Shown: positions 18,059 through 27,681 of the stretch, one piece after another
Position numbering within the stretch: the stretch's first letter is position 1
Layout: every line of letters begins with the position of its first letter
Origin: Prauserella halophila
GTDB taxonomy: Bacteria; Actinomycetota; Actinomycetes; Mycobacteriales; Pseudonocardiaceae
Assembly (NCBI RefSeq): GCF_024171895.1
Contig: NZ_JAMTCQ010000015.1
Coordinates: 62,001-126,000, forward strand
Reading direction: 5' to 3'
DNA length: 64,000 nt
Position numbers and translations under genes: made by a program
The notes under the pieces: model-generated
Seen by the model: only the letters and a program-made list of their open reading frames with translations
Told to the model about the DNA's origin: nothing
Database searches by the model: none

Positions 18059-18317
18059 CGCGCGCCTCCGGTTCCGGGCCCGTGTTGCGGCTTCCCGGGC
18101 CCGACAGCCGTCCCGTGGACGCGCTGGTGCACCGCCGGCGCGTCCACGGAGCCTCGGCGGGGCCGTCGTACAGGTCGGCCAGATGGTGCGCCAGCGTGCA
18201 ACGGTGGAACGGGTCGCCCGTGACACCGATCCGAGCCCAGAGGCGCAGCAGGTCACGGCGGGCCGTGTCGCTGTCGCCGTTCCGTCCGACGGATACGGCC
18301 GACACGATGGCATCCAT
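18027..18317 (-). pseudogene. possible remnant of a TPR-like actinobacterial protein
   Basis: From ATG 18317 the frame reads MDAIVSAVSVGRNGDSDTARRDLLRLWARIG and GDPFHRCTLAHHLADLYDGPAEAPW. This resembles the start of a family of actinobacterial helical proteins carrying a DP-HRC-LAH--AD--DDP motif and usually much longer (recalled, not searched). After GPAEA the similarity stops and the frame becomes Arg/Ser-rich and runs into the end of the ALDH-like gene, so this looks truncated or frameshifted. It could also be a short real gene. Confidence 0.4.
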
Positions 18318-18700
18318 CGTCGGGTCGGGTGCGGTAGCCGGTGTAGCGGTCCTGAACGGGTCTCCTCGGTCGGGTCGGCCGGTGGCGGGGACGTGCCACC
18401 GGCCGAGCGACCGTCGGGCTTCAACCGACTCGAAGGTCAACCCGCCTCTGCCGACCACGCCTTCCCCACGTCACGGCACGTCGCGATCCGGCCGCCGTGC
18501 GCCGAGCACGACGACCGGATCGTCGAGGGACCGGATCGATGAGGAAGGTGGCCGGGCGCAACACGGCGTCCGGAACCCGCAACACGGCCCCCGGAACCGG
18601 CAACACAACCCCCGGAATCCGCAACACGGCGTCCCGAATGCAGGGCACACGCGGCGTGCGGGTTCCGGGCGGCGGTGCGGCGGGTTCCGGGGTGGTGCGG
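18059..18700. other. 642-base gap: gene remnant plus repeats
   Basis: Contains the TPR-like remnant on the minus strand (to 18317), about 240 bases with no recognisable feature, and the 21-bp repeat array at 18558-18641. Frames on the plus strand are low-complexity and repeat-derived. Confidence 0.55.
18558..18641. repeat. 21-bp tandem repeat GCAACACGGC-CCGGAAC, 4 units
   Basis: Units begin at 18558, 18579, 18600 and 18621, each GCAACACGGCNNCCGGAACC-like. The same unit recurs at 44123-44185, more than 25 kb away. Confidence 0.85.
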
Positions 18701-20470
18701 TCAGACCGGGGTGACGGGGAGGCGGAGCGCGCCGGGTGCCTCGTCGGGAACGGCGGGGCGGTGCGGTGCGACCGGGTCGATCCGCCGGTACGGCTCCCCC
18801 TGTGCGGGCCGGCGGTCCTCCTCGCCGACGTTCGGCCAGAAGGAGAACGCCCGCTCGGCCTGTGCCGTGATCGTCAGTGACGGGTTCACGCCCAGGTTCG
18901 CCGTGATCGCCGAGCCGTCCACGATGTGCAGGTTCGGGTAGCCGAACACGCGGTGGTACGGGTCGATGACGCCTTCGTCGGGGTTCGTGCCGATCGGTGC
19001 GCCACCGATGAAGTGGGCGGTCAGCGGGATGTCGAAGACCTCACTCCACGTGCCGCCCGAGACGCCGTCGATGTGTTCCGCCGTACGCTGCGCCGCCTCG
19101 TGGCCGGAGCGGATGAACGTCGGGTTGGGCTCGCCGTGCCCCTGCTTCGACGTGTACCGGCGACGGCCGAACAGGCCCTTCTTGGTGAACGTCGTGATCG
19201 AGTTGTCGAGGCTCTGCATGACGAGCAGGATCACGGTCCGCTCGCTCCACTTGTAGGCGTTGAGCATCCTCGCGGACTTGAGCGGATGCTTGATCATGTA
19301 CTTGGCCAGCTGCTTCCACCGCGGCTCGGCGAGGCTGCCGTCGGTGGCGATGGTCTGCAGCAAGCTCATCGCGTTGCTGCCCTTGCCGTAGCGCACCGGC
19401 TCGACGTGCGTGTTCTCGTCGGGGTGGATCGACGAGGTGATCGCGATGCCCCGGCTGTAGTCGTGTTCCGGGTCGACGTCGGTGCGCGCGGCGCCGAGGA
19501 TGGCCTCGGAGTTGGTGCGCGTCAGCTCGCCGAACCGGTTCGACAGCCGCGGCAGCGTGCCGTTGTCGCGCATCGCGTGCAGCAGCTTCTGCGTGCCCCA
19601 CGTGCCCGCGGCCATGACGACGTGGCCCGCCGTGACGGTCGTGGTGAACTTCTTCGACGTCGTGCCCGTCTTGCGCAGGTCGACCTCGAACGTCCCTCCC
19701 CCGCCGGCTACGCCCTCGTCGACGGCGGTGCCCCCATCCCCACGGGGACGCACCGCCGTCACCGTCGTCATCGGCACGACGTGCGCCCCGCCCTGCTCGG
19801 CCAGGTACAGGTAGTTCTTGACCAGCGTGTTCTTCGCACCCACGCGGCAGCCGGTCATGCAGGCCCCGCACTCGGTGCAGCCCGTGCGCGCCGGACCGGC
19901 GCCGCCGAAGTACGGGTCGGCGGCGCCCTTGCCCGGCTCGCCGAAGTACACGCCGACCGGCGTCGAGTGATAGCTGTCGGCGACGCCCATGTCCGCGGCG
20001 ACCTTCTGCATGACCTCGTCGGACGGCGTGACCGTCGGATTGGCGTTCACGCCGAGCATGCGGCTCGCCTGGTCGTAGAAGGGCGAGAGCTCGGACTCCC
20101 AGTCGGTGATGTGCGACCACTGCGGGTCCCGGTAGAACGGGGCGAGCGGCCGGTACAGCGTGTTCGCGTACACGAGCGAACCGCCGCCGACACCCGAGCC
20201 GGCGAGGATCATGCAGTCCCGCAACATGTGCACCCGCTGGATGCCGTAACACCCGAACTGCGGAGCCCACAGGTAGTTGCGCACATCCCACGAGGTCTTG
20301 GCGAAGTCCTCGTCGGTGAACCGCTTGCCCGCTTCGACGACGCCGACGCGGTAGCCCTTCTCCGTCAGCCGCAGCGCCGCGACGCTGCCGCCGAATCCGG
20401 AGCCGACGACCAGCACGTCGTAGTCGAGGTCCGTCCTGCCATCACCAGCGATGGTGTTACGCGAAGTCAC
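18701..20470 (-). CDS. choD: GMC-type oxidoreductase, ChoD/cholesterol-oxidase-like (589 aa)
   Basis: FAD-dependent oxidoreductase. FAD-binding VVGSGFGGSVAALRL lies near residue 22, GVGGGSLVYANTLYRP follows, and the C-terminal substrate domain carries LTAHFIGGAPIGTNPDEGVID and NPSLTITAQAERAF. A CTECGACMTGCRVGAKNTL segment near residue 197 is a cysteine motif typical of this ChoD subgroup and ferredoxin-like in spacing. Order guaB2-guaB3-choD matches M. tuberculosis Rv3411c-Rv3409c. Whether sterols are the substrate is not shown by sequence. GTG 20470 is six bases from TACAGT (20482-20477), a leaderless-type start. Confidence 0.88.
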   Translation of the reverse strand: MTSRNTIAGDGRTDLDYDVLVVGSGFGGSVAALRLTEKGYRVGVVEAGKRFTDEDFAKTSWDVRNYLWAPQFGCYGIQRVHMLRDCMILAGSGVGGGSLVYANTLYRPLAPFYRDPQWSHITDWESELSPFYDQASRMLGVNANPTVTPSDEVMQKVAADMGVADSYHSTPVGVYFGEPGKGAADPYFGGAGPARTGCTECGACMTGCRVGAKNTLVKNYLYLAEQGGAHVVPMTTVTAVRPRGDGGTAVDEGVAGGGGTFEVDLRKTGTTSKKFTTTVTAGHVVMAAGTWGTQKLLHAMRDNGTLPRLSNRFGELTRTNSEAILGAARTDVDPEHDYSRGIAITSSIHPDENTHVEPVRYGKGSNAMSLLQTIATDGSLAEPRWKQLAKYMIKHPLKSARMLNAYKWSERTVILLVMQSLDNSITTFTKKGLFGRRRYTSKQGHGEPNPTFIRSGHEAAQRTAEHIDGVSGGTWSEVFDIPLTAHFIGGAPIGTNPDEGVIDPYHRVFGYPNLHIVDGSAITANLGVNPSLTITAQAERAFSFWPNVGEEDRRPAQGEPYRRIDPVAPHRPAVPDEAPGALRLPVTPV

Positions 20471-20476
20471 AGCAAA

Positions 20477-20482
20477 ACTGTA
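20477..20482 (-). promoter_or_regulatory. -10 element TACAGT of leaderless choD promoter
   Basis: Minus-strand TACAGT followed by TTTGCT and the GTG start of choD. The nested inverted repeat at 20513-20561 lies just upstream and could bind a regulator. Confidence 0.5.
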
Positions 20483-20512
20483 ACGAGCCGGGCACCTCCT
20501 GGCCAGAGGTAA

Positions 20513-20561
20513 GTTACCAATGCGTCACTTCACCTCGTGTCGTCGAGTGACACTCGGTAAC
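20513..20561. promoter_or_regulatory. nested inverted repeat upstream of choD
   Basis: GTTACC (20513-20518) pairs with GGTAAC (20556-20561), and inside it GTCACT (20524-20529) pairs with AGTGAC (20546-20551), with spacers of 5 and 4 bases. It sits about 30 bases upstream of the choD -10 element, so it may be an operator or a folded 3' end of guaB3 mRNA. Confidence 0.4.
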
Positions 20562-20578
20562 ACGACCAGCGGAATCAG

Positions 20579-20599
20579 GCCCCGAGGTGCCCTTGGGGC
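20579..20599 (-). terminator. hairpin after guaB3 (dispersed family, imperfect)
   Basis: GCCCCGAGG and CCTTGGGGC arms with one mismatch, 35 bases past the guaB3 stop; resembles the 9798 and 50390 elements. Confidence 0.5.
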
Positions 20600-20634
20600 G
20601 CCCCGCTGAGCTCCAGGGCGACCCAGGGGCTTGC

Positions 20635-21816
20635 TCAGTGGCGGACGGTCAGTTCGACGCGCTGGAACTCCTTGAGGTCGGAGTAGCCCGTCTTCGCCAG
20701 CGCCCGCCGGAGCGCACCGAACAGGTTGACCGTGCCGCTCGGGTCCTGCGACGGCCCGTGCAGCAACGTACGCAGGTCCACCACACCGCCGTTGTCGCCC
20801 GAACCGGCCGGAGCAGCGCCCGACCCCACCCGGGCCACGTGTGAGCGCGGCAGCGACGGGTGCGCCGCAGCCGACGTCCAGTACAGGCCCTGGCCCGGCG
20901 CCTCGGAGGCCGCGGCCAGCGGTGCGCCCAGCATGACGGCGTCCGCACCGCACGCGACGGCCTTGGCGATGTCCCCCGAGTGCCGCACCCCGCCGTCGGC
21001 GAGGACGTGGACGTAGCGGCCACCCGTCTCGTCGAGGTAGTCGCGGCGGGCGGCCGCGGCGTCGATCAGCGCCGTGGCCATCGGGACACCGATGCCGAGC
21101 ACCTGGTCCGTGCTGGTGACGCCCGGGGTGTAACCGTGGCCGACGATGACACCCGCAGCACCGGTGCGCATCAGGTGCATCGCCGTGCGGTAGTCGCTCA
21201 CCCCGCCCACGACCACGGGAACGTCGAGGTCGGCGATGAAGTCCTTGAGGTTCAGCGGGTCGGTATCGCTCGCGCCGCCGTCCTCTCCGACGTGCTCGGC
21301 CGAGACGATCGTGCCCTGCACGATGAGGATCTCCACCCCCGCGGACAGCAGATGCGGCGTGAGCTCGGCGGCGTGCTGCGGGCTGACCCGCGCCGCCACG
21401 GTGACACCGGAGTCCCGCACCGTGCGCACCGCCTCGGTGAGCAGGTCGTGCCGGATCGGCGCGGCGTGCAGCTCCTGCAGGCGCTGCACCACCTCGGCCG
21501 GTGCCGCGCCGTCCTTCGCGGCCTCGGCGACCTTGGCCAGCGCGCTCTCGGCGTCGGCGTGGCGCGCCCACAGGCCCTCGGCGTTCAGCGCGGCGAGCCC
21601 GCCGAGCCTGCCGACCTCGATGGCCGTGTGCGGCGATACGACCGCGTCCGTCGGGTGTGTCACGAGTGGCAGGTCGAACCGGTAGGCATCGATCTGCCAG
21701 CCGGTCGACACCACCTTCGACGACCGCGTCCGCCGCGACGGCACGATGTCGATGTCGTCGAAGTCGTACGACCGCCGGGCGGTCCGTCCCATGCCGATCT
21801 CGACCAGATCCCGCAC
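20635..21816 (-). CDS. guaB3: GuaB3-family IMP dehydrogenase-related protein (393 aa)
   Basis: TIM-barrel protein of the IMPDH/GMP reductase superfamily without CBS domains. YDFDDIDIVPSRRTRSSKVVSTGW at the N-terminus, GVGVIVGHGYTPG-type loop (GAAGVIVGHGYTPGVTST) and LADGGVRHSGDIAKAVACGADAVMLG are diagnostic. The canonical GSICTT catalytic loop of IMPDH is absent, so IMPDH activity is unlikely; a cyanobacterial homologue has been reported to act as a GMP reductase. GTG 21816 follows a GAGAGGAC site. It lies downstream of guaB on the same strand with a gap of 117 bases. Confidence 0.9.
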   Translation of the reverse strand: MRDLVEIGMGRTARRSYDFDDIDIVPSRRTRSSKVVSTGWQIDAYRFDLPLVTHPTDAVVSPHTAIEVGRLGGLAALNAEGLWARHADAESALAKVAEAAKDGAAPAEVVQRLQELHAAPIRHDLLTEAVRTVRDSGVTVAARVSPQHAAELTPHLLSAGVEILIVQGTIVSAEHVGEDGGASDTDPLNLKDFIADLDVPVVVGGVSDYRTAMHLMRTGAAGVIVGHGYTPGVTSTDQVLGIGVPMATALIDAAAARRDYLDETGGRYVHVLADGGVRHSGDIAKAVACGADAVMLGAPLAAASEAPGQGLYWTSAAAHPSLPRSHVARVGSGAAPAGSGDNGGVVDLRTLLHGPSQDPSGTVNLFGALRRALAKTGYSDLKEFQRVELTVRH

Positions 21817-21933
21817 GTGTAGTCCTCTCTCGCTTCCCGGATTCCGCCGCCTGCGGCTCCGCGGCCCGTCGGCCCGCGTACCCGCCGCCGGCCCGGGTAC
21901 CCGCCGTCGGCGATCAGCCGCAGCCCCGGCGTG

Positions 21934-23989
<2,056 letters not shown>

Positions 23990-24034
23990 ACCGCCCACGT
24001 TCTCCGGCCCGCCACCCCGATGGCCTGTGACTCC

Positions 24035-24130
24035 GCAGTCCTGTGGGGTCACAGTCCTGTGGGGTCACAGTCCTGTGGGGTCGCGGTCCTGTGGGGTCGC
24101 GGTCCTGTGGGGTCGCGGTCCTGTGGGGTC
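24035..24130. repeat. 16-bp tandem repeat, 6 units
   Basis: Six consecutive units of (A/G)C(A/G)GTCCTGTGGGGTC at 24035, 24051, 24067, 24083, 24099 and 24115, differing only at the first and third bases. There are no spacers, so this is not a CRISPR array. Confidence 0.9.
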
Positions 24131-24222
24131 ACAGCGGGCCGCGGGCCATCACCCGCGGGCCGCCGACGGCGGTGAATCCGCATCGGCTCGGCCACGGCCC
24201 GCGTGTCCGGGCCGAGCATGCG

Positions 24223-24258
24223 GTTCGCCGTACGCGAACCTGTTCGCGTACGGCGAAC
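24223..24258. repeat. 17-bp perfect inverted repeat, 2-base centre
   Basis: GTTCGCCGTACGCGAAC (24223-24239) and GTTCGCGTACGGCGAAC (24242-24258) are exact complements. Too tight a loop for an ordinary terminator unless the end pairs open; it could also be a protein-binding site. Confidence 0.75.
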
Positions 24259-24369
24259 GTGTTTCTCGTGACGGCCCCGGCCGTACATCGGGACCGACCC
24301 CGATGACGACCCCGGCCCGATCGCACGAGCGGACAGCGAACCAGCAGGGCAGCATCCGGCAGAACCGCG

Positions 24370-24402
24370 AATGCCCCACAGGTCACACACCTGTGGGGCA
24401 TT
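24370..24402. terminator. bidirectional terminator between DUF5319 and rsdA
   Basis: AATGCCCCACAGGT (24370-24383) pairs perfectly with ACCTGTGGGGCATT (24389-24402), loop CACAC. With A-rich and T-rich ends it can serve both convergent genes. Confidence 0.8.
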
Positions 24403-24551
24403 CTGTCGCTGGCCCAGGCCCGCCACCGGTGTGTTCCGGTGCGCCTGTCCCGTGCGCGTCGTGTCCTGTGCGCGCCGTCCCCGCGAGCATCGTGCCCGTG
24501 GACGTCACCGCATGAGCGTTGCCCCGTGAACTCGGGTGCGCCCTGGCGCGG

Positions 24552-25871
24552 TCAGCTGGAGCTGCCGGCCATGGCGGGCGATTCGTGGGAATCGCTGCCA
24601 CCCGACGAACGGCCGGTCTCGCCGCTCGTATCGGTCGACGGCGTCGGAGCCTCGGAGCTCGACGTCTCCGTGGTCGTGTCGTCCGGCTCGGTGGTCGTCG
24701 GCTCGTCCGGACCGGTCGACGTGGTGTCCGTCGGGTCGTCCGGGCCGGGCTCCGGCTGGGATCCGGTCGACGACGACGAGTCCGGCGACGAGGAATCCGA
24801 CGAGGTCGAGCTCGACGACCCGTCCTTCGACGTCGACGCGGGCGGGTTGCCCTCGTCCGGGTGACCCTGCAACCGTTCCATCAGTTGCATGTGCCGCGCC
24901 TTGAGCTGCGCGGCTTCCTCGGTCGCCGTCACGTTCTTCAGGTCCTGCTCGGCCTCCGACAGCGCGAAGCGGGCGTCGGCGTAACGGTCCGAGGCGAGCG
25001 CGAGACGAGCCTCGTCCATCGACGAGCGCACCGACGCAGCTGCCTCGACGGACCGGGCGTGATCGGTGTACAGCACCTTGCTCAGGCCCCACAGCGTGTC
25101 GCCCGGCTGGGCGTCGCGGGCGGCGAGCGCCGTGCCCGTGAACCCGATGGCCAGCACCGCAGCGGCCGCCGCGACCGGCACCATGAACCGCCGCTTGTGC
25201 CCGCGGCCTGCATGCCGCTTGGCCAGCGAGGCGGTCCTGATCTCGGTGGCGGCCGTGTCGGCATCCACCAGCTCGGGAACCCGTTCGCTGTCGATGTCCC
25301 GCCGCCATGCGAGCAGCAGCTCACTCAGCTCCGCGTCGCCGAGTTCGTCGGCGACCTTCGCGTCGGGCCCGCCGAGCGCATCGAGCAAGGCGTCGTCCGC
25401 CTGCACGGCGCTGAGATCGGCGGGAGTGTCGGCGAGCGCGGCACCGTCGGTGCCGCTCCCCTGCCCGGCGAATTCGGTGTCGGCGAGTTCGGCACCGGTG
25501 ACGTCCGTGCCGGCCAGTGCCGTGCCGGCGGGCTCCGTGTCCGCAGGGGTGATGTCGACGACCTCGGCAGGCTCGACAGCGTCCGCGCCGTCGACCGTGC
25601 CTGCAGCTCCGGCAGTGCCTGCATCGCCTGCGCTGTCCTCGGAGCCGGCAGTGTTATCGAAACCGGCAGCGTCCTCGAAACCGGCGGTGTTCTCAGAGCC
25701 GGCGGTGTTCTCGGAGCCGGCAGTGTTCTCGGAGCCGGCAGTGTCCTCGAAACCGGCAGTGTCATCCGCGGTGTCATCGACATGCATCCCGGCGGACTCG
25801 ACTGCTCCGGCGTCCTCGGAGTCGCGTTCCGGCTCGTCGGCCGAACCGGCAGGACCGGTGTGTTCCGTCAC
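24552..25871 (-). CDS. rsdA: anti-sigma-D factor RsdA (439 aa)
   Basis: Single-pass membrane anti-sigma factor. The sigma-binding region (about 175-215, LLDALGG...AELSELLLAWRRDIDSERVPELV) precedes one helix (about 236-258, MVPVAAAAAVLAIGFTGTALA). A coiled region (ARSVEAAASVRSSMDEARLALAS...) and a Ser/Thr/Pro/Glu-rich extracellular tail follow, as in M. tuberculosis Rv3413c. The first 90 residues carry a repeated AGSENT/AGFEDT unit (18-bp DNA repeats), an extension absent from the mycobacterial protein. GTG 25871 directly abuts the sigD stop, so the pair is translationally coupled. Confidence 0.9.
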   Translation of the reverse strand: MTEHTGPAGSADEPERDSEDAGAVESAGMHVDDTADDTAGFEDTAGSENTAGSENTAGSENTAGFEDAAGFDNTAGSEDSAGDAGTAGAAGTVDGADAVEPAEVVDITPADTEPAGTALAGTDVTGAELADTEFAGQGSGTDGAALADTPADLSAVQADDALLDALGGPDAKVADELGDAELSELLLAWRRDIDSERVPELVDADTAATEIRTASLAKRHAGRGHKRRFMVPVAAAAAVLAIGFTGTALAARDAQPGDTLWGLSKVLYTDHARSVEAAASVRSSMDEARLALASDRYADARFALSEAEQDLKNVTATEEAAQLKARHMQLMERLQGHPDEGNPPASTSKDGSSSSTSSDSSSPDSSSSTGSQPEPGPDDPTDTTSTGPDEPTTTEPDDTTTETSSSEAPTPSTDTSGETGRSSGGSDSHESPAMAGSSS

Positions 25872-26444
25872 TCAGACCACCTCCTCAGCGGCCAGCACCT
25901 TGCGCAGCCGTGCGAGAGCACGGTGCTGAGCGACCCGGACCGCGCCGGGGGTCGAGCCCACGGCCTCCGCGGTCTCCTCCGCGGACAGCCCGACGACCAC
26001 ACGCAACACCACGATCTCGCGTTGTTTCTCCGGCAGGACCTGCAGCAGCTTCGTCATGCGCTCGTTCAGCTCACCCTGGATGGCGAACTGCTCGGGCCCG
26101 ACGTCACGCTCCATCTCGTCCGGCACATCGGCGACCGGATCCGCCTTGTTCCGGTGGGCCGCGCGGTGCGCGTCGGCCACCTTGTGAGCGGCGATGCCGT
26201 AGACGAACGCCAGGAACGGTCGTCCCTGGTCGCGGTAGGAGGGCAGAGCGGTGAGCACCGCGAGACACACCTCCTGAGCTACGTCGTCTGCCGAAGCGTA
26301 CGAACGCTCCTGCCTGCCAACACGGGCGCGGCAATACCGCACCACCAACGGACGGATCGACGCGAGCAGCCGCTCGACCGCTTGCTGATCTCCCTCAACA
26401 GCGGCGGCGACCGACTCGTCCAGTCCATCCCCCACAGTGGCCAT
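25872..26444 (-). CDS. sigD: ECF RNA polymerase sigma factor SigD (190 aa)
   Basis: Sigma70 regions 2 (LLASIRPLVVRYCRARVGRQ...SADDVAQEVCLAVLTALPSYRDQGRPFLAFVYGIAAHKVADAHRA) and 4 (LPEKQREIVVLRVVVGLSAEETAEAVGSTPGAVRVAQHRALARLRK) match mycobacterial SigD and its Streptomyces counterpart. ATG 26444 is chosen by alignment of the following residues with SigD; an upstream ATG at 26498 in frame adds 18 residues. The adjacent rsdA encodes its inhibitor. Released by RsdA degradation in mycobacteria during starvation; the same logic is likely here. Confidence 0.9.
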   Translation of the reverse strand: MATVGDGLDESVAAAVEGDQQAVERLLASIRPLVVRYCRARVGRQERSYASADDVAQEVCLAVLTALPSYRDQGRPFLAFVYGIAAHKVADAHRAAHRNKADPVADVPDEMERDVGPEQFAIQGELNERMTKLLQVLPEKQREIVVLRVVVGLSAEETAEAVGSTPGAVRVAQHRALARLRKVLAAEEVV

Positions 26445-26782
26445 CGCAGACAACGATCCCGGTGTTACGTCTCGGTGTGCATGAAAAACGGTGTGCATGA
26501 AAAGCGGCGCGCGGGCTCAGCGTCCCTCACGCCGGTGACGTGACCACAGTACCCGGCCACTCCTTGAGTTCCGCGTGAGTTCGCGGCACTCGGTGGCGCA
26601 GGTGATATGCCCCACGGCCGGATCTCGGTCGTAACCCGCCGCATCGCCGCATCCGGTACCCGTCACGCCCGTCACGACGGACGCCCCCTGTCGGGGATAC
26701 GGACGATGCAGGCGGCGCGACACGGATCGCAGCAGCTCACAGGAACGCCAGCGGACACCGTACCGCGCCCCACAACACCCAC

Positions 26783-26850
26783 GGCTTCGCAGGCATCGGG
26801 GCTTCGCAGGCATCGGGGCTTCGCAGGTACCGGGGCTTCGCAGGCACCGG
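26783..26850. repeat. 17-bp tandem repeat, 4 units
   Basis: GGCTTCGCAGGCATCGG and close variants at 26783, 26800, 26817 and 26834, in the gap between bldM and sigD. Confidence 0.88.
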
Positions 26851-26875
26851 GTGCACCCACGGCCGCTGCACAGGC

Positions 26876-26911
26876 GACGGGGCGCGGCATGTCGGCATGC
26901 CGCGCCCCGTC
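26876..26911 (-). terminator. terminator of bldM
   Basis: GACGGGGCGCGGCATG (26876-26891) and CATGCCGCGCCCCGTC (26896-26911) form a 16-bp perfect stem with a 4-base loop, 45 bases past the bldM stop. Confidence 0.85.
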
Positions 26912-26955
26912 GGCGTTCGTCCCCGGGCGGCGGGTGTTGGTGGTGACGGCTCGCG

Positions 26956-27552
26956 TCAGGCCACGAGACCGCGACGGAAGCCGTGCGCGACGGCCTGTGC
27001 GCGATCGCGCACGCCGAGCTTGCGGAACAGCCGGCGCGCGTGCGTCTTCACGGTGTCTTCGGACAGATACAGCTCGCGGCCGATCTGGCCGTTGCTCTTG
27101 CCCTGGGCCATGCCGCGCAGCACCTGCAGCTCGCGCTCGGTGAGCTGGACACCGGGGTCGGAGGGCTGGCGCTGGGCGGGCACGGACGTGCTGGCGAGCG
27201 TGTGCGCGAGCGCGGCCACGAGCTCCGGACGCGAGGCGTCCCAGCGCAGGTAGCCCCGCGCGCCGCCCGCGATGGCCGCCGCGATGCTGCCTGCGTCGTC
27301 CGGAGCACCGAAGACGATCACGTTCGCCTGTGGGTTCGCGGACACGAGACGGCGCGTGGCCTCCACTCCGGTGGGCACGGCGCGCTGCGTGCCCACGAGC
27401 ACGACGTCGACCGGCTGCCGGGAGTAGCGGGCCAGCAACTCGTCACCGTGCGCTACGCAGTCGATGCGGGCGACGCCGGGCACAGCGGACATCACGCGCG
27501 TGAGGCCTTCGCGGACACTGCGTCGGTCGTCACAGATCAAGACCGTAGTCAC
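26956..27552 (-). CDS. bldM: BldM-like atypical response regulator (198 aa)
   Basis: Receiver-like domain (TTVLICDDRRSVREGLTRVM) plus LuxR-type DNA-binding domain (LTERELQVLRGMAQGKSNGQIGRELYLSEDTVKTHARRLFRKLGVRDRAQAVAHGFRRGLV). The C-terminus is nearly the Streptomyces BldM sequence as I recall it. The phosphoacceptor region reads VVLVGTQRAVPTG, so the Asp expected after VVLV is Gly; BldM is known as an orphan atypical regulator. The neighbourhood (sigD, whiD, groEL1, guaB) also matches the streptomycete bldM locus. GTG 27552 follows GGAAGGAA. In Streptomyces BldM controls sporulation, alone or with WhiI. Confidence 0.88.
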   Translation of the reverse strand: MTTVLICDDRRSVREGLTRVMSAVPGVARIDCVAHGDELLARYSRQPVDVVLVGTQRAVPTGVEATRRLVSANPQANVIVFGAPDDAGSIAAAIAGGARGYLRWDASRPELVAALAHTLASTSVPAQRQPSDPGVQLTERELQVLRGMAQGKSNGQIGRELYLSEDTVKTHARRLFRKLGVRDRAQAVAHGFRRGLVA

Positions 27553-27681
27553 GGGGGTTCCTTCCTGCAGCCGGGTGACGTACTACCTCCACTATCGGAC
27601 GCTTGAGCCCGGACCTTGACACGATCTGGTGGCTTTTTTGAATTTTCTCTGACCCGGATGCCGGAACGGCAGGTCGGAGAC

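Larger units (their letters stand above)
23990..24551. other. 562-base gap with repeats and two strong hairpins
   Basis: Contains a 16-bp repeat array, a 17-bp inverted repeat and a 14-bp terminator hairpin (listed separately). No credible gene; plus-strand frames are created by the repeats. Confidence 0.65.
26445..26955. other. intergenic stretch of about 510 bases between sigD and bldM
   Basis: Holds the possible 5' extension of sigD (to 26498), a region with no recognised feature, the 17-bp repeats at 26783-26850 and the bldM terminator at 26876-26911. The sigD promoter should lie here but no clear hexamer pair is visible. Confidence 0.5.

Noticed and set aside
24035-24130. possible CRISPR array
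   Set aside because: Repeats of 16 bases are directly adjacent without spacers, and no cas genes are present.
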